Source: an uncultured Caulobacterales bacterium (lineage in GTDB: Bacteria > Pseudomonadota > Alphaproteobacteria > Caulobacterales > Caulobacteraceae). From it: 64,000 nucleotides of DNA. The notes under the pieces were generated by a model. It did no database searches and had not been told where the DNA came from. It was given only the letters and a program-made list of their open reading frames with translations. Shown piece after piece: positions 20,931 through 29,736 of the stretch (position 1 is the first letter of the stretch; each line of letters starts with the position of its first letter). Location: contig CAILTK010000028.1 in assembly GCA_903837135.1 (NCBI GenBank), positions 1 through 64,000 on the forward strand, written 5' to 3'. A program made the translations under genes and the position numbers.

Positions 20931-21783
20931 TCCCGATCCGCTCCCTGGCCTCAACGAGGACGAGTTCCGTCGTCTGTGCGAGTTCGTCTATCGCCGGACC
21001 GGCATGGTGTTCACCGAGGCCAAGCGCTACTTTGTCCAGCGGCGGGTGATCGACCGGATGGCGGCGACCGGCGCCGCGACCTTCGCCAGCTATTTCGCCC
21101 GCCTGCGCACCGATCTGGACGGCGAGGTCGAGCACTTCATCAACGCCTTCACGGTCAACGAGACCTATTTCTATCGCGAGGAGCACCAGCTCCAGTGCCT
21201 GACCACCGACCTGCTGCGCGAACGCACCCGGCGGCGTTCGCCGAGCCTGCCGATCCGCATCTGGTCGGTTCCGTGCTCCACCGGCGAAGAGCCGTTCTCG
21301 ATCGCCCTCTGGCTGCTGGAGAACTGGCCGCAGGTCGACGCGTGGGACATCGAGATCCTGGGGTCCGACATCGACACCCGCGCGCTGGAGGCGGCGCGCG
21401 AGGGAGTCTACGGCAAGCGCGCCCTCATGCGCCTGCCCCCCGCCGTGATCGCGCGCTATTTCGAGCCGCTCGCCGATGGCGAATGGCGGCTGAGCGAGGA
21501 CATCCGCGGGTCCGTCGGCTTCTCGCCCGTCAACCTGGTGGAGGCGGCGCAGACCCGTCCGCACGGCCGGTTCGACGTCATCTTCTGCCGCAACGTCCTG
21601 ATCTACTTCGACGACGCCTCGCGGCGCACCGCCGCGGAGAACCTGTATGAGACCCTGCTGCCCGGCGGCTACATCTGCCTCGGGCACACCGAATCCATGA
21701 GTCGTATTTCCCCCCTGTTCGAGGTGTGCCGTTATGCGGACGCCATCGTCTATCGACGCCCGCTGGAGGACGCGCATGGCTGA
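20923..21783 (+). CDS. cheR: chemotaxis protein methyltransferase
   Basis: CheR methylates receptor glutamates using S-adenosylmethionine. The 286-residue protein has the N-terminal helical domain, then FTVNETYFYREEHQ, the SAM-binding WSVPCSTGEEPFSIALWL and the FDVIFCRNVLIYFD motif, all diagnostic for CheR. Start is a GTG within the end of the HEAT gene. Its last codons overlap the following cheY by 8 bases. No TPR or other extension is present. Confidence 0.94.
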   Translation: MPDPDPLPGLNEDEFRRLCEFVYRRTGMVFTEAKRYFVQRRVIDRMAATGAATFASYFARLRTDLDGEVEHFINAFTVNETYFYREEHQLQCLTTDLLRERTRRRSPSLPIRIWSVPCSTGEEPFSIALWLLENWPQVDAWDIEILGSDIDTRALEAAREGVYGKRALMRLPPAVIARYFEPLADGEWRLSEDIRGSVGFSPVNLVEAAQTRPHGRFDVIFCRNVLIYFDDASRRTAAENLYETLLPGGYICLGHTESMSRISPLFEVCRYADAIVYRRPLEDAHG

Positions 21784-22165
21784 TCCGGCAAGACGCCGCG
21801 TTTTGATCGTCGACGACGCCGGCCTGGTGCGCCTCTACTACCGTGACGCTCTGGAGGCGGCGGGCTTCGAAGTGGACGAGGCGCTGAACGGCCTCGAGGC
21901 GCTGGAGAAGCTGCTGAGCACGCCGGCCGACCTGCTGATCGTCGACGTGAACATGCCGCAGATGGACGGGCTGACCTTTCTGCGCACGCTTCGCCGGCAG
22001 GCCGCCCCGGTGTCGGCCGTCCCGGCCCTGGTCGCCAGCACCGAAGCGGCGGCGCAGGACGTCGACGCCGCCTACGCCGCGGGCGCCAATCTCTATCTTA
22101 TCAAGCCGCTCAGTCCCGACGCCCTGGTCGAGCACGCGCGGCTGCTGTCGGGCGCGCCCGCATGA
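21776..22165 (+). CDS. cheY: single-domain response regulator, CheY type (first copy)
   Basis: A stand-alone receiver of 129 residues starting MADPARRRVLIVDDAG, with GGAGG eight to nine bases upstream. It has the acidic pair in VLIVDDAG, the phospho-acceptor Asp57 (LLIVDVNMPQMDG), a serine/threonine in LVASTEAAA and Lys in LYLIKPLSP. It lies between cheR and cheA and so is probably the direct phosphorylation target of this CheA. Whether it touches the flagellar motor or another output cannot be told from sequence. Confidence 0.9.
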   Translation: MADPARRRVLIVDDAGLVRLYYRDALEAAGFEVDEALNGLEALEKLLSTPADLLIVDVNMPQMDGLTFLRTLRRQAAPVSAVPALVASTEAAAQDVDAAYAAGANLYLIKPLSPDALVEHARLLSGAPA

Positions 22166-22178
22166 CGGCGGTCCCAGC

Positions 22179-24056
22179 GTGAACGAGTTCATCGAGCAGT
22201 TCCTGATCGAGGCCCGCGAGCTCGTCGAACAGGGCGTCGGCGACCTCCTGGCGCTGGAATCCCATCCGGACGATCGTGGGCGCCTCGACAGCGCCTTCCG
22301 CGCCTTTCACACCTTGAAGGGCGCCGCCGGCATCATCGATTTCGCCGCCATGGCCCGCGCCCTGCACGTGGCCGAGGACGCGCTCGAGAGCGTGCGCAGC
22401 GGGGCGCGGCCGCTGACGCCGCGCCTGGTCGGCGACGGTCTCAACGCCCTGGACCAGGTGCTGCAGTGGCTGGACCGGATCGAAGCGGCGGGGGAGCCGC
22501 CGACCGACGCCGAGCCGCAGGCCGACGCTGTGATCGCGCGCTTCGGCGCGCCCCCGGCCGAAGAGCCGGGAGGCGGCCCCTCCGCGGACGCGCCACCGGT
22601 CGCCGCCGTCGCGGAAGCGGCGCCGCTCGAACAACGGGTCCTCGACGCCCAGATCCGGATGCTGCTGACCGCCGGTCCCGATGGGCTCGCCGGCCGCCTG
22701 CGCTCCGCGGCGCTCGTGGCCGAGCGCGCCCTGCTCCGCCTCGGCCGGCCGGGCGCGGCGGTCGGGCGCGCCCTGGCCCTGGCGCTCGACGCCGGCGACC
22801 CCACTCCCCTCGTCGACGCCCTGCGCACAGGTCCGGCGGAGGACGCGGCGCTCCCGGCCGCGGCCGCCGACGCCCCGGTGGTCCGCGCCCTGCGGGTGGA
22901 CGTGGAGCGGGTCGACGCCCTGGTCAGGCTCACCGGCGAGATCACCGTGGTGAAGACGGCCCTCGGACACCTGGCCGACACCATCGCCGCCGGCGCCGAT
23001 TCCAGGCAGATCGGCGCGGCGTTGAAGGCGCAGAACGCCATCCTGGACCGGCTGGTCGGCGATCTTCAGCATGCGGTCCTCGGCATCCGCGTCCTGCCGC
23101 TGCGCCAGGTGTTCCAGCGCTTTCCACGCCTGGTGCGCGAACTCGGGGTTCAGCTCGGCAAGCCGGTCCGCCTGGTCACCGAGGGCGACGACACCGAGGC
23201 CGACAAGGCGATCGTCGACAGCCTGTTCGAACCCCTGCTGCATGTGCTGCGCAACGCCGTCGATCACGGCGTCGAGGACGAGGCCGGCCGGCGCGCGGCC
23301 GGCAAGCCGGCGATCGGCCTGATCACCCTGCGGGGCGCGCGCCAGGGCGACCAGGTGGTGATCGAGATCGAGGACGATGGCCGCGGGATCGACGTCGACC
23401 GCGTGCGTCGGGCGGCCGCCGAGCGCGGGATCGCCTCCCGCGACGCCCTGGCCGACCTGTCCGATGCGGCGGTGATCGACCTGGTCTTCGCGCCGGGCTT
23501 TTCGACCGCCGCCGCCGTGTCGGACGTGTCCGGCCGCGGCGTCGGCATGGACGCGGTGCGCACGGCCGTCGAGCGCATGGGCGGACGGGCCGTGCTGGAG
23601 AGCCGGCCCGGTTCGGGAACGGTGGCGCGGCTGATCCTGCCCTTCACCGTGATGATGACGCGGGTGATGACGGTGAAGGCGGGCGCGCAGCTGTTCGGCA
23701 TCCCGTTCGACTCCATCGTCGAGACCGTCCGGGTGGCGCCGGACCGCGTCGTCGCCATCGGCGCCGCCCGCGCCGTGGTGATTCGCGACACCACCCTGCC
23801 CCTGGTCAATCTGGCCGAGACCCTCGGCGGACCGTCCGTGGGGGGCGACCCCTCCCGGCCCGACGCGACCGTCGTCGTCGCGCGGATCTCCGGCCAACTG
23901 GTGGGACTGGAGGTGGACGGGCTCGGCGAGCGGCTCGACGTCATGCTGAAGCAGATCGGCGGCCTCCTGTCCGGCCTGCACGGCGTCTCCGGCGCGACCC
24001 TGCTGGGCGACGGACAGGTGCTTCTGGTGCTGGATCTGCCGGATCTGCTCCGATGA
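22179..24056 (+). CDS. cheA: chemotaxis histidine kinase
   Basis: CheA autophosphorylates and passes phosphate to CheY and CheB. The 625-residue protein (GTG start 13 bases after cheY) has an Hpt domain with His44 in AFHTLKGAAG, a long Ala/Pro linker without an obvious P2 domain, a short dimerisation region (VERVDALVRLTGEITVV), the ATPase domain (HVLRNAVDHGVED, DDGRGID, GRGVGMDAV) and a CheW-like P5 domain at the end. There is no C-terminal receiver, unlike many non-flagellar CheA proteins. It is followed by a 91-base gap, the only sizeable one in the operon. Confidence 0.94.
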   Translation: MNEFIEQFLIEARELVEQGVGDLLALESHPDDRGRLDSAFRAFHTLKGAAGIIDFAAMARALHVAEDALESVRSGARPLTPRLVGDGLNALDQVLQWLDRIEAAGEPPTDAEPQADAVIARFGAPPAEEPGGGPSADAPPVAAVAEAAPLEQRVLDAQIRMLLTAGPDGLAGRLRSAALVAERALLRLGRPGAAVGRALALALDAGDPTPLVDALRTGPAEDAALPAAAADAPVVRALRVDVERVDALVRLTGEITVVKTALGHLADTIAAGADSRQIGAALKAQNAILDRLVGDLQHAVLGIRVLPLRQVFQRFPRLVRELGVQLGKPVRLVTEGDDTEADKAIVDSLFEPLLHVLRNAVDHGVEDEAGRRAAGKPAIGLITLRGARQGDQVVIEIEDDGRGIDVDRVRRAAAERGIASRDALADLSDAAVIDLVFAPGFSTAAAVSDVSGRGVGMDAVRTAVERMGGRAVLESRPGSGTVARLILPFTVMMTRVMTVKAGAQLFGIPFDSIVETVRVAPDRVVAIGAARAVVIRDTTLPLVNLAETLGGPSVGGDPSRPDATVVVARISGQLVGLEVDGLGERLDVMLKQIGGLLSGLHGVSGATLLGDGQVLLVLDLPDLLR

Positions 24057-24094
24057 TCAAATCCTGGCGCATGCACCTCGGACTCGGGCATAAG

Positions 24095-24109
24095 CGGACC
24101 CGGGGTCCG
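24095..24109. promoter_or_regulatory. 15-bp palindrome in the cheA-cheY2 gap
   Basis: CGGACCC-G-GGGTCCG is a perfect 7+1+7 palindrome in the 91-base gap after cheA. The one-base centre is too tight for an RNA hairpin with the full stem, so a dimeric DNA-binding site is as likely. No promoter motif was recognised beside it. Confidence 0.3.
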
Positions 24110-24147
24110 GGGCGTGGACGTCACGTTCGTTTCGAGGCCGAGGCTTG

Positions 24148-24525
24148 ATGGGATACCGCGTTCTGATCGTCGACGACAGCAAGCTGGCGCGGATGTCCGT
24201 CGGCAAGGCGCTGGATGCGCTTCATCCCGACTGGGTGCGGGTCGAGGCCGCCACCGCCGAGGACGCCGCCGCCTTGCTGGACGAGGTCGATCTGGTGCTG
24301 CTGGATTTCAACATGCCGGGCAAGGACGGACTGGAATTCGCCGCCGAACTCCGCGGCCTGCACCCGGACATGCCGGTGGCCATCATTTCCGCCAACCATC
24401 AGGTCGAGATCGTCAATCGGGCCGGCGCGGTGGGCGCCGCCTTCCTGCCCAAGCCGCTGACCGCCCAGGCCCTCGCCGGCTTTCTCGACGACGCCGCGGA
24501 ACGGCTGAAGGCCGCCGGCCTGTGA
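24148..24525 (+). CDS. single-domain response regulator, CheY type (second copy)
   Basis: A stand-alone receiver of 125 residues beginning MGYRVLIVDDSKLARM, with Asp53 in LVLLDFNMPGKDG, Ser in AIISANHQ and Lys in AFLPKPLT, so all active-site residues are present. GAGG precedes the ATG; a TTG one codon earlier is possible. It is joined to the CheC gene by a GTGA overlap, which suggests it is the substrate of that phosphatase. Confidence 0.9.
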   Translation: MGYRVLIVDDSKLARMSVGKALDALHPDWVRVEAATAEDAAALLDEVDLVLLDFNMPGKDGLEFAAELRGLHPDMPVAIISANHQVEIVNRAGAVGAAFLPKPLTAQALAGFLDDAAERLKAAGL

Positions 24526-25178
24526 GCGCCCCCGTCGCCAAGGTGCTCGATGCGTTCGAGCTCGACGCCCTGACGGAACTGGTCAACATCGGCGTCGGCC
24601 GCGCGGCCAACAGCCTGCGCGAGATGGTCGGCGAACAGGTGCACCTGTCCGTGCCCAAGATCAGCCTTCTGGCCCGCAACGACGCCGTGCGCCTGCTGGG
24701 GGAGCGCGAGGAGGACAAGCTGGTCGCCGTGCACCAGGTGTTCGACGGCGACATCCACGGCCGGGTGCTGCTGATCTTCCCGGAGAAGAAGAGCCTGGAG
24801 CTGGTCCGCGCCGTCACCGGCGGCGAGCTGTCGCTCGAGGACATCATGGAGCTCGAGCACGAGGCCCTGGCCGAAACCGGCAACATCATCCTCAACGGCT
24901 GCCTGGCGACCATCGCCAACCTGCTCGAGCGGAACCTGAAGATGTCGCTGCCGGAGATCCTCAAGGGGGACGGACCGGAGTTCTTCGAACTGGATCCGCC
25001 CACCGACACCGGCGAGGTGGTGCTGTTCCTGTATATCGACTTCGCGCTCCGTTCGCGCGACATCAACGGCTATATCGTCATGCTGATGGACATGCCTTCG
25101 CTCACGGCGCTCAAGGTCCTTCTGCGGGAGTTCATCCATCGCACCACCGGAGCAGCCCCGCCGCGTCAAGATGCCTGA
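24522..25178 (+). CDS. cheC: CheC-type CheY-phosphate phosphatase
   Basis: The 218-residue protein has two copies of the CheC/CheX/FliY active-site pattern, a glutamate, an asparagine three residues on, and a later proline: ELVNIGVGRAANSL with VHLSVP near the N-terminus, and ETGNIILNGCLATIANLL with KMSLP in the second half. Both sites look intact, as in two-site CheC proteins. It is unrelated to CheZ. The GTG start overlaps the second cheY and its end overlaps the hybrid kinase by 8 bases. Its likely role is to dephosphorylate one or both CheY proteins of this operon. Confidence 0.85.
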   Translation: MSAPVAKVLDAFELDALTELVNIGVGRAANSLREMVGEQVHLSVPKISLLARNDAVRLLGEREEDKLVAVHQVFDGDIHGRVLLIFPEKKSLELVRAVTGGELSLEDIMELEHEALAETGNIILNGCLATIANLLERNLKMSLPEILKGDGPEFFELDPPTDTGEVVLFLYIDFALRSRDINGYIVMLMDMPSLTALKVLLREFIHRTTGAAPPRQDA

Positions 25179-27525
25179 ACACGACGTCCCAGATGCGATC
25201 CTGGACGCGCTGGACAGCGGCCTGATCGTGCTCGCCGCCGGGGCGCAGGTGTTGTTCTGGAACAGCTGGATGGCGTCGGCGACCGGCATGGCCATGGACG
25301 ACGCGGTCGGACAGCCCCTGGCGACGCTGTTTCCGGAGGCGAACCTGCGGCGCCTGTGCGCGGCGGTCGACGACGCCATCTCCTCCGGCTCCTCGAGCCT
25401 GCTGTCCCACACCCTGCACCCGCGGCTGCTGCCGCTGGTCACCCGGGCGGGCAAGCCGCTGATCCACGACCTGTCCATCCGGCCGATCGGCGAGCGGCCG
25501 TACAGCCGCTGCCTGGTGCAGATCACCGACGTCACCGTCGCCGTCGAGCGCGAACGGGTGCTGCGCGAGCGGCAGAACGCCCGCTACGCCGCCGTGGTCG
25601 ACAGCGCCCCCGACGCCATCCTGACCATCGACGCCGACGGCGTGATCCAACTCGCCAACGCCGCGGCCGGGCGGGAGTTCGGATTCGCGCCGGGAGAACT
25701 GATCGGCAAGCCGGTGGACGCACTGATCGAGAGCCGGGAGGTCTGGGCCGAGGCCTGGCGGGCGGCGCTCAACGGGGAGACCCGCCGGCTCGAGCTCGTC
25801 GCCCGGCGCCGGGACGGATCGCCTTCCTATCTCGAGGTTTCGGCGTCGCGCTGGCTCAGCGAATCCCGCGTGTTCGTCAGCGCCATCCTGCGCGACGTGA
25901 ACGAGCGCCACGCCGCCGAGGCGGCGCTGCGCCGACTGAACGAGACGCTGGAGGATCGGGTCGCGACGACCCTGGCGGAGCGCAAGGTGCTGACCGACAT
26001 GGTCGAGACCACCGACACGCTCGTGCAGGTGCTCGACCTCGATTTCCGCATCCTCGCCGTCAACAAGGCCTGCGCCGACGAATTCGAGCGCATCTTCGGC
26101 GTGCGTCCGCGGGTCGGCGACGTGTTGCCCGACCTTCTGCGGCATAATCCGCAGGAAGCGGCGCAGGTCCGCGCCCTGTGGGCCCGCGCGCTCGCCGGCG
26201 AGGCCTATACCGCGGTGCAGGAGTTCGGCGACACGGGCCGCGACCGGCGTTTCTACGAGATCAAGTTCAATCCGCTGCGCGACGCCAGGGGGGTGCAGTT
26301 CGCCGCCTTCCAGTTCGTCTACGACGTCACCCAGCGCATCCGCAGCCAGGACCAGCTGGCCCAGACCGAAGAAGCCCTGCGCCAGTCGCAGAAGATGGAG
26401 GCGATCGGCCAGCTCACCGGCGGCATCGCCCACGACTTCAACAATCTGCTCACCGGCATCATCGGCGCCATGGACATCCTCCGGCGGCGCCTCGCCGCCG
26501 GCAAGTACGAGGACACCCAGCGGTTCATGGACGCGGCCACCGCCTCGGCCAACCGCGCCGCCGCCCTGACCCACCGGCTGCTGGCGTTCGCGCGCCGCCA
26601 GCCGCTCGATCCCAAGCCGATCGACGCCAATCACCTGATCCGCGGCATCGAGGACCTCCTGGCGCGCACCCTGGGCGAACGGGTGAAGCTGGAGACCCGG
26701 CTGGAGCCCGACCTCTGGCCGATGCTCACCGACGCCAACCAGCTCGAGAACGCGCTCATCAACCTTGTCATCAACGCCCGCGACGCCATGCCGGAGGGCG
26801 GGCGGGTGACGATCGTCACTGAGAAGGCCGAGATCGCCGAGGTCACCAAGTTCGGCCAGGACGAGGTCCAACCGGGCGACTACACCATCATCCGCGTCGC
26901 CGACACCGGCTCCGGCATCGATCCGGTCGTGCTGGGCAAGGTGTTCGAGCCCTTCTTCACCACCAAGCCGCTCGGGGCCGGCACGGGCCTCGGCCTGTCG
27001 ATGATCTACGGCTTCGTCAAGCAGTCTCGCGGGGCGGTGGAGATCACCAGCGAGGTCGGGCACGGCGCGGAGGTCAGCCTCTATCTGCCGCGCTATCGCG
27101 GCGCGATCGACGACCGGCAGGGGCGGCAGGGCCGGATAGCGCCGCAGGGGCAGGGCGAGACCGTGCTTCTGGTCGAGGACGACTCCTCGGTCCGCCTCCT
27201 GATCGGCGAGGTGCTGCGCGACCTCGGCTACGCCTGCATCGAGGCCAGCGACGGCAATACCGCCCTGCCCGTGTTGACCTCCAACACCCGGCTCGACCTG
27301 ATGATCACCGACGTCGGCCTGCCCGGGCTGAACGGCCGCCAGCTGGCCGATTTCGCCCGCAAGCACCGCCCGGAGCTCAGCATCCTGTTCGTCACCGGCT
27401 ACGCCGAACACGTCACCGGCGGGACGGACTTCCTGGAGCCCGGGATGGAGATGGTCACCAAGCCCTTCACCCTCGACGCCCTCGCCTTCAAGATTCGCGA
27501 GATGCTCGTCGGCGCCGGGCGCTGA
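25171..27525 (+). CDS. soluble PAS-containing hybrid histidine kinase
   Basis: This 784-residue protein lacks transmembrane segments. Three PAS-like regions (about 8-130, 141-260 and 277-390) are followed by a HisKA domain with His421 in [11 protein letters not shown], an HATPase domain ([30 protein letters not shown]) and a C-terminal receiver with Asp714 ([13 protein letters not shown]). It overlaps cheC by 8 bases, so it is the last gene of the chemosensory operon and probably feeds a second, cytoplasmic signal into the same output. Which receiver it phosphorylates besides its own is unknown. Confidence 0.92.
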   Translation: MPEHDVPDAILDALDSGLIVLAAGAQVLFWNSWMASATGMAMDDAVGQPLATLFPEANLRRLCAAVDDAISSGSSSLLSHTLHPRLLPLVTRAGKPLIHDLSIRPIGERPYSRCLVQITDVTVAVERERVLRERQNARYAAVVDSAPDAILTIDADGVIQLANAAAGREFGFAPGELIGKPVDALIESREVWAEAWRAALNGETRRLELVARRRDGSPSYLEVSASRWLSESRVFVSAILRDVNERHAAEAALRRLNETLEDRVATTLAERKVLTDMVETTDTLVQVLDLDFRILAVNKACADEFERIFGVRPRVGDVLPDLLRHNPQEAAQVRALWARALAGEAYTAVQEFGDTGRDRRFYEIKFNPLRDARGVQFAAFQFVYDVTQRIRSQDQLAQTEEALRQSQKMEAIGQLTGGIAHDFNNLLTGIIGAMDILRRRLAAGKYEDTQRFMDAATASANRAAALTHRLLAFARRQPLDPKPIDANHLIRGIEDLLARTLGERVKLETRLEPDLWPMLTDANQLENALINLVINARDAMPEGGRVTIVTEKAEIAEVTKFGQDEVQPGDYTIIRVADTGSGIDPVVLGKVFEPFFTTKPLGAGTGLGLSMIYGFVKQSRGAVEITSEVGHGAEVSLYLPRYRGAIDDRQGRQGRIAPQGQGETVLLVEDDSSVRLLIGEVLRDLGYACIEASDGNTALPVLTSNTRLDLMITDVGLPGLNGRQLADFARKHRPELSILFVTGYAEHVTGGTDFLEPGMEMVTKPFTLDALAFKIREMLVGAGR

Positions 27526-27570
27526 CGGGTCGCGCTCGGAACATCGCCCGCCCATGGCGGTTCAGACCCG

Positions 27571-28050
27571 ATGAGCGTTGCATTCACCAAGGAGGGCGAC
27601 AGCGAGGCCTTCGCCGCCGATCTGCCCGACCGGCCGATCTCGCCGCATCCCAATCTCGTCACGCCCGAGGGCCTCGCCGCCCTCGAACAGGCGCTGGCCG
27701 CTGCGCGCGCGGCATACGCCGCCGCCCAGGCGGCGGGCGACATCGCGGCGGACCGGACCGCCATGGCCCGGGCCACGCGCGACCTTCGCTACTACGGCGC
27801 CCGCCGCGGCAGCGCCCAGCTGGTGGATCCGCCCCGCGGGGACGGCGTGGTCCGCTTCGGCAGCCGGGTGCGGCTGGAGGCCGAGGACGGGACGGCCCTC
27901 GCCTACCGCATCGTCGGCGAGGACGAGTCCGACCCGGCCCAGGGCCTGGTCGCCTACATCGCCCCCATGGCCCGCGCCCTGATCGGCCGGATGGCCGGCG
28001 ACACGGTGACGGTGGCGGGCCGCGAACTCGAAATCGTCGGGGTGGAGTGA
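27571..28050 (+). CDS. GreA/GreB-family protein
   Basis: The 159-residue protein has a C-terminal FKBP-like domain of Gre factors (VVRFGSRVRLEAEDGTALAYRIVGEDESDPAQGLVAYIAPMARALIGRMAGDTV) and a short helical N-terminal part with the start pattern LVTPEGLAALEQAL seen in Gre coiled coils. Tip acidic residues are not clearly placed, so it may be a Gre-like RNA polymerase secondary-channel protein rather than a cleavage factor. It begins 45 bases after the hybrid kinase and may be in the same transcript. Confidence 0.8.
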   Translation: MSVAFTKEGDSEAFAADLPDRPISPHPNLVTPEGLAALEQALAAARAAYAAAQAAGDIAADRTAMARATRDLRYYGARRGSAQLVDPPRGDGVVRFGSRVRLEAEDGTALAYRIVGEDESDPAQGLVAYIAPMARALIGRMAGDTVTVAGRELEIVGVE

Positions 28051-28081
28051 GGGGGGATGAACCCGCAGGCCTCGGTTTTCT

Positions 28082-28105
28082 CCGCTCATCCCGGCGAACG
28101 CCGGA
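28082..28105. repeat. truncated family C palindrome
   Basis: CCGCTCATCCCGGC-GAA-CGCCGG matches one arm and part of the second arm of the palindromes at 45642-45674 and 57998-58029. The outer part of the right arm is missing. It lies 30 bases after the Gre-like gene. Confidence 0.5.
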
Positions 28106-28142
28106 GGTACAAGTGATCGCCTGAACGGAACACAAGATCTAC

Positions 28143-28169
28143 CCGCTTGCAGGGACGCATTCCAAGCGG
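28143..28169. promoter_or_regulatory. inverted repeat upstream of the VPTL-CTERM gene
   Basis: CCGCTTG (28143-28149) and CAAGCGG (28163-28169) form 7-bp arms around 13 bases in the 248-bp gap before the gene at 28299. The gap is AT-richer than average, with TTGACC at about 28182 and TTTACA at about 28224 as possible -35 elements. The repeat could be an operator; no family of regulator is suggested. Confidence 0.3.
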
Positions 28170-28298
28170 TTCAACCGGCTCTTGACCCGGATTTCATCCC
28201 ATCGCGAACGGATGTCCGCTCTTTACATTTATCGAGGATCGATCCACCATAAGTTGATGGCGTCGTTTTTCGTCGATATCTAAAGTGGTGGTGAGCGT

Positions 28299-28823
28299 AT
28301 GCGTAAGTTTTCAAGGCTCTGGGCCGCTCTGTCGATCGTCGGCGCGCTGACCGCGGGGGCCGGATCGGCTTTTGCAGGCGGCACCTCGACCACGACGACG
28401 GTCATCACGGCCTCATCGGTCAACCCATCCACCGTCGGCCAAAACACGACGCTTACCGCCACGGTGAACCAGACCAGCAATGCATTCAACACCTGCACCG
28501 GTACGGTGACGTTCATGAATGGGGCGACTCCGCTCGTCTGCGCCGCCCCGCCTCGGAACATCTCGGGGGCTTCGCCGACGTACACAGCCACCTGCACCGT
28601 CTCTTTTCCGACCGGCGGGCCGCAATCCTTGACGGCCTCGTACGCGGGGGGCGGAAGCTGCATCGCCAGCAACAGCGGGACCTTCACTCAGAACGTCAAC
28701 GCTGTGGCTGCGGTGCCGACCCTCGGCGGCTGGGCGGCGTTCCTATTCACCGCCTTGATGATCGGCGGCGGCCTTTGGGTCATGGCGCGTCGGAATAGCG
28801 CCTCGCCCTTTACCCCGGCCTAG
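28299..28823 (+). CDS. secreted Ig-like repeat protein with VPTL/IPTL-CTERM sorting signal
   Basis: The 174-residue protein has a signal peptide (cleavage near AFA-GGTST), then a Thr/Ser/Asn-rich bacterial Ig-like domain (TVITASSVNPSTVGQNTTLTATV, SLTASYAGGGSC) with four cysteines. It ends with VPTLGGWAAFLFTALMIGGG followed by RR: the tripartite sorting signal (motif, transmembrane helix, basic tail) of the IPTL-CTERM class, which is handled by a dedicated exosortase-like system. It is therefore probably exported and processed at the envelope. Codon use and GC are lower than in the neighbours. No sortase gene is adjacent. Confidence 0.85.
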   Translation: MRKFSRLWAALSIVGALTAGAGSAFAGGTSTTTTVITASSVNPSTVGQNTTLTATVNQTSNAFNTCTGTVTFMNGATPLVCAAPPRNISGASPTYTATCTVSFPTGGPQSLTASYAGGGSCIASNSGTFTQNVNAVAAVPTLGGWAAFLFTALMIGGGLWVMARRNSASPFTPA

Positions 28824-28843
28824 CGCGTCCAGATCGGCCCACC

Positions 28844-29662
28844 GTGCCGCGCTGGCTCTTAATCGCGAACCAGAACACGTACTGGATCATTGGCCTGGCC
28901 CTGGCCCTGATGCTGTCGGCGGGCCTTTTTCTCCCACGGCGTGATCTTGGGGCGGATCGGTGGAAGGTGTGGGCCGCCACCCTCGGTGTCGCGGCGATCG
29001 GCTTTGGCCTTCTCGAACTCGCCTCGCCTTGGCTCCTGAAGGTAGACGGCGCGGTCACCAACGCCCTCCACGTTCCGGCGCTGGCGCGGATGGGCTTGCC
29101 GGCGCCGATCCTGATCATTCTATCCCTGCTGCTGCTCGATCTGCTGAGCTACGCGACACATCTGATGTCGCACCAGATCCCCTGGCTATGGCGGCTGCAC
29201 AAAGTGCACCATTCCGATACCGGGTTCGACGCCACGACGGCGTTGCTGCACCACCCGTTAGAGTCCCTGGTGATCACGGCGATCCAGTTATTCGTGCTTT
29301 CGGTTCTTGGCCTGCCCCTCATCGAGATCGTGCTCTACGGCCTGCTGGTGAACCTGCACAACCCGTTCGTTCACTCGAACATTCGCCTGCCCGAGCAGGT
29401 CGATCGAGTGCTTCGCTGGTTCATCGTCACACCGGACATGCACCGGGTGCATCATTCCGCGCGGATGGACGAGGGCAACAGCAACTTCGGCATGCTGTTC
29501 CCCTGGTGGGACTGGCTTTGCCGCAGTTACCGCGCCGACATGGCCGAAGGGCAAAAGACCGGACAGCTCGGCCTGCCGGGTGACGCACGCGCGGAACAGC
29601 CGGGGTTCGTTCAGGTGTTGCTGATGCCGGCGAAAGCCGGATCGAGGAGGGTACAACGCTGA
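28844..29662 (+). CDS. sterol desaturase/fatty acid hydroxylase family membrane protein
   Basis: This 272-residue integral membrane protein has the histidine clusters of the di-iron hydroxylase family: H106-x3-H110 (HLMSH), H119-x2-H122-H123 (HKVHH) and H200-x2-H203-H204 (HRVHH). Several hydrophobic segments surround them. It would oxidise a lipid-like substrate with oxygen, but the substrate is unknown. The GTG start lies 21 bases after the CTERM protein gene, so the two are likely cotranscribed. Both have lower GC than the flanking core genes. Confidence 0.88.
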   Translation: MPRWLLIANQNTYWIIGLALALMLSAGLFLPRRDLGADRWKVWAATLGVAAIGFGLLELASPWLLKVDGAVTNALHVPALARMGLPAPILIILSLLLLDLLSYATHLMSHQIPWLWRLHKVHHSDTGFDATTALLHHPLESLVITAIQLFVLSVLGLPLIEIVLYGLLVNLHNPFVHSNIRLPEQVDRVLRWFIVTPDMHRVHHSARMDEGNSNFGMLFPWWDWLCRSYRADMAEGQKTGQLGLPGDARAEQPGFVQVLLMPAKAGSRRVQR

Positions 29663-29736
29663 ACCTGGCCACCCGCCGTAATCGCCGGGCGTCCCTTCAT
29701 TGAAAGATGGCTGGCCCGGTGGAAACGTGAGGCCGC

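Noticed and set aside
25132-27555. Open frame of 807 codons on the minus strand opposite the hybrid kinase
   Set aside because: Shadow frame of the PAS/HisKA gene; composition is typical of antisense GC-rich frames.
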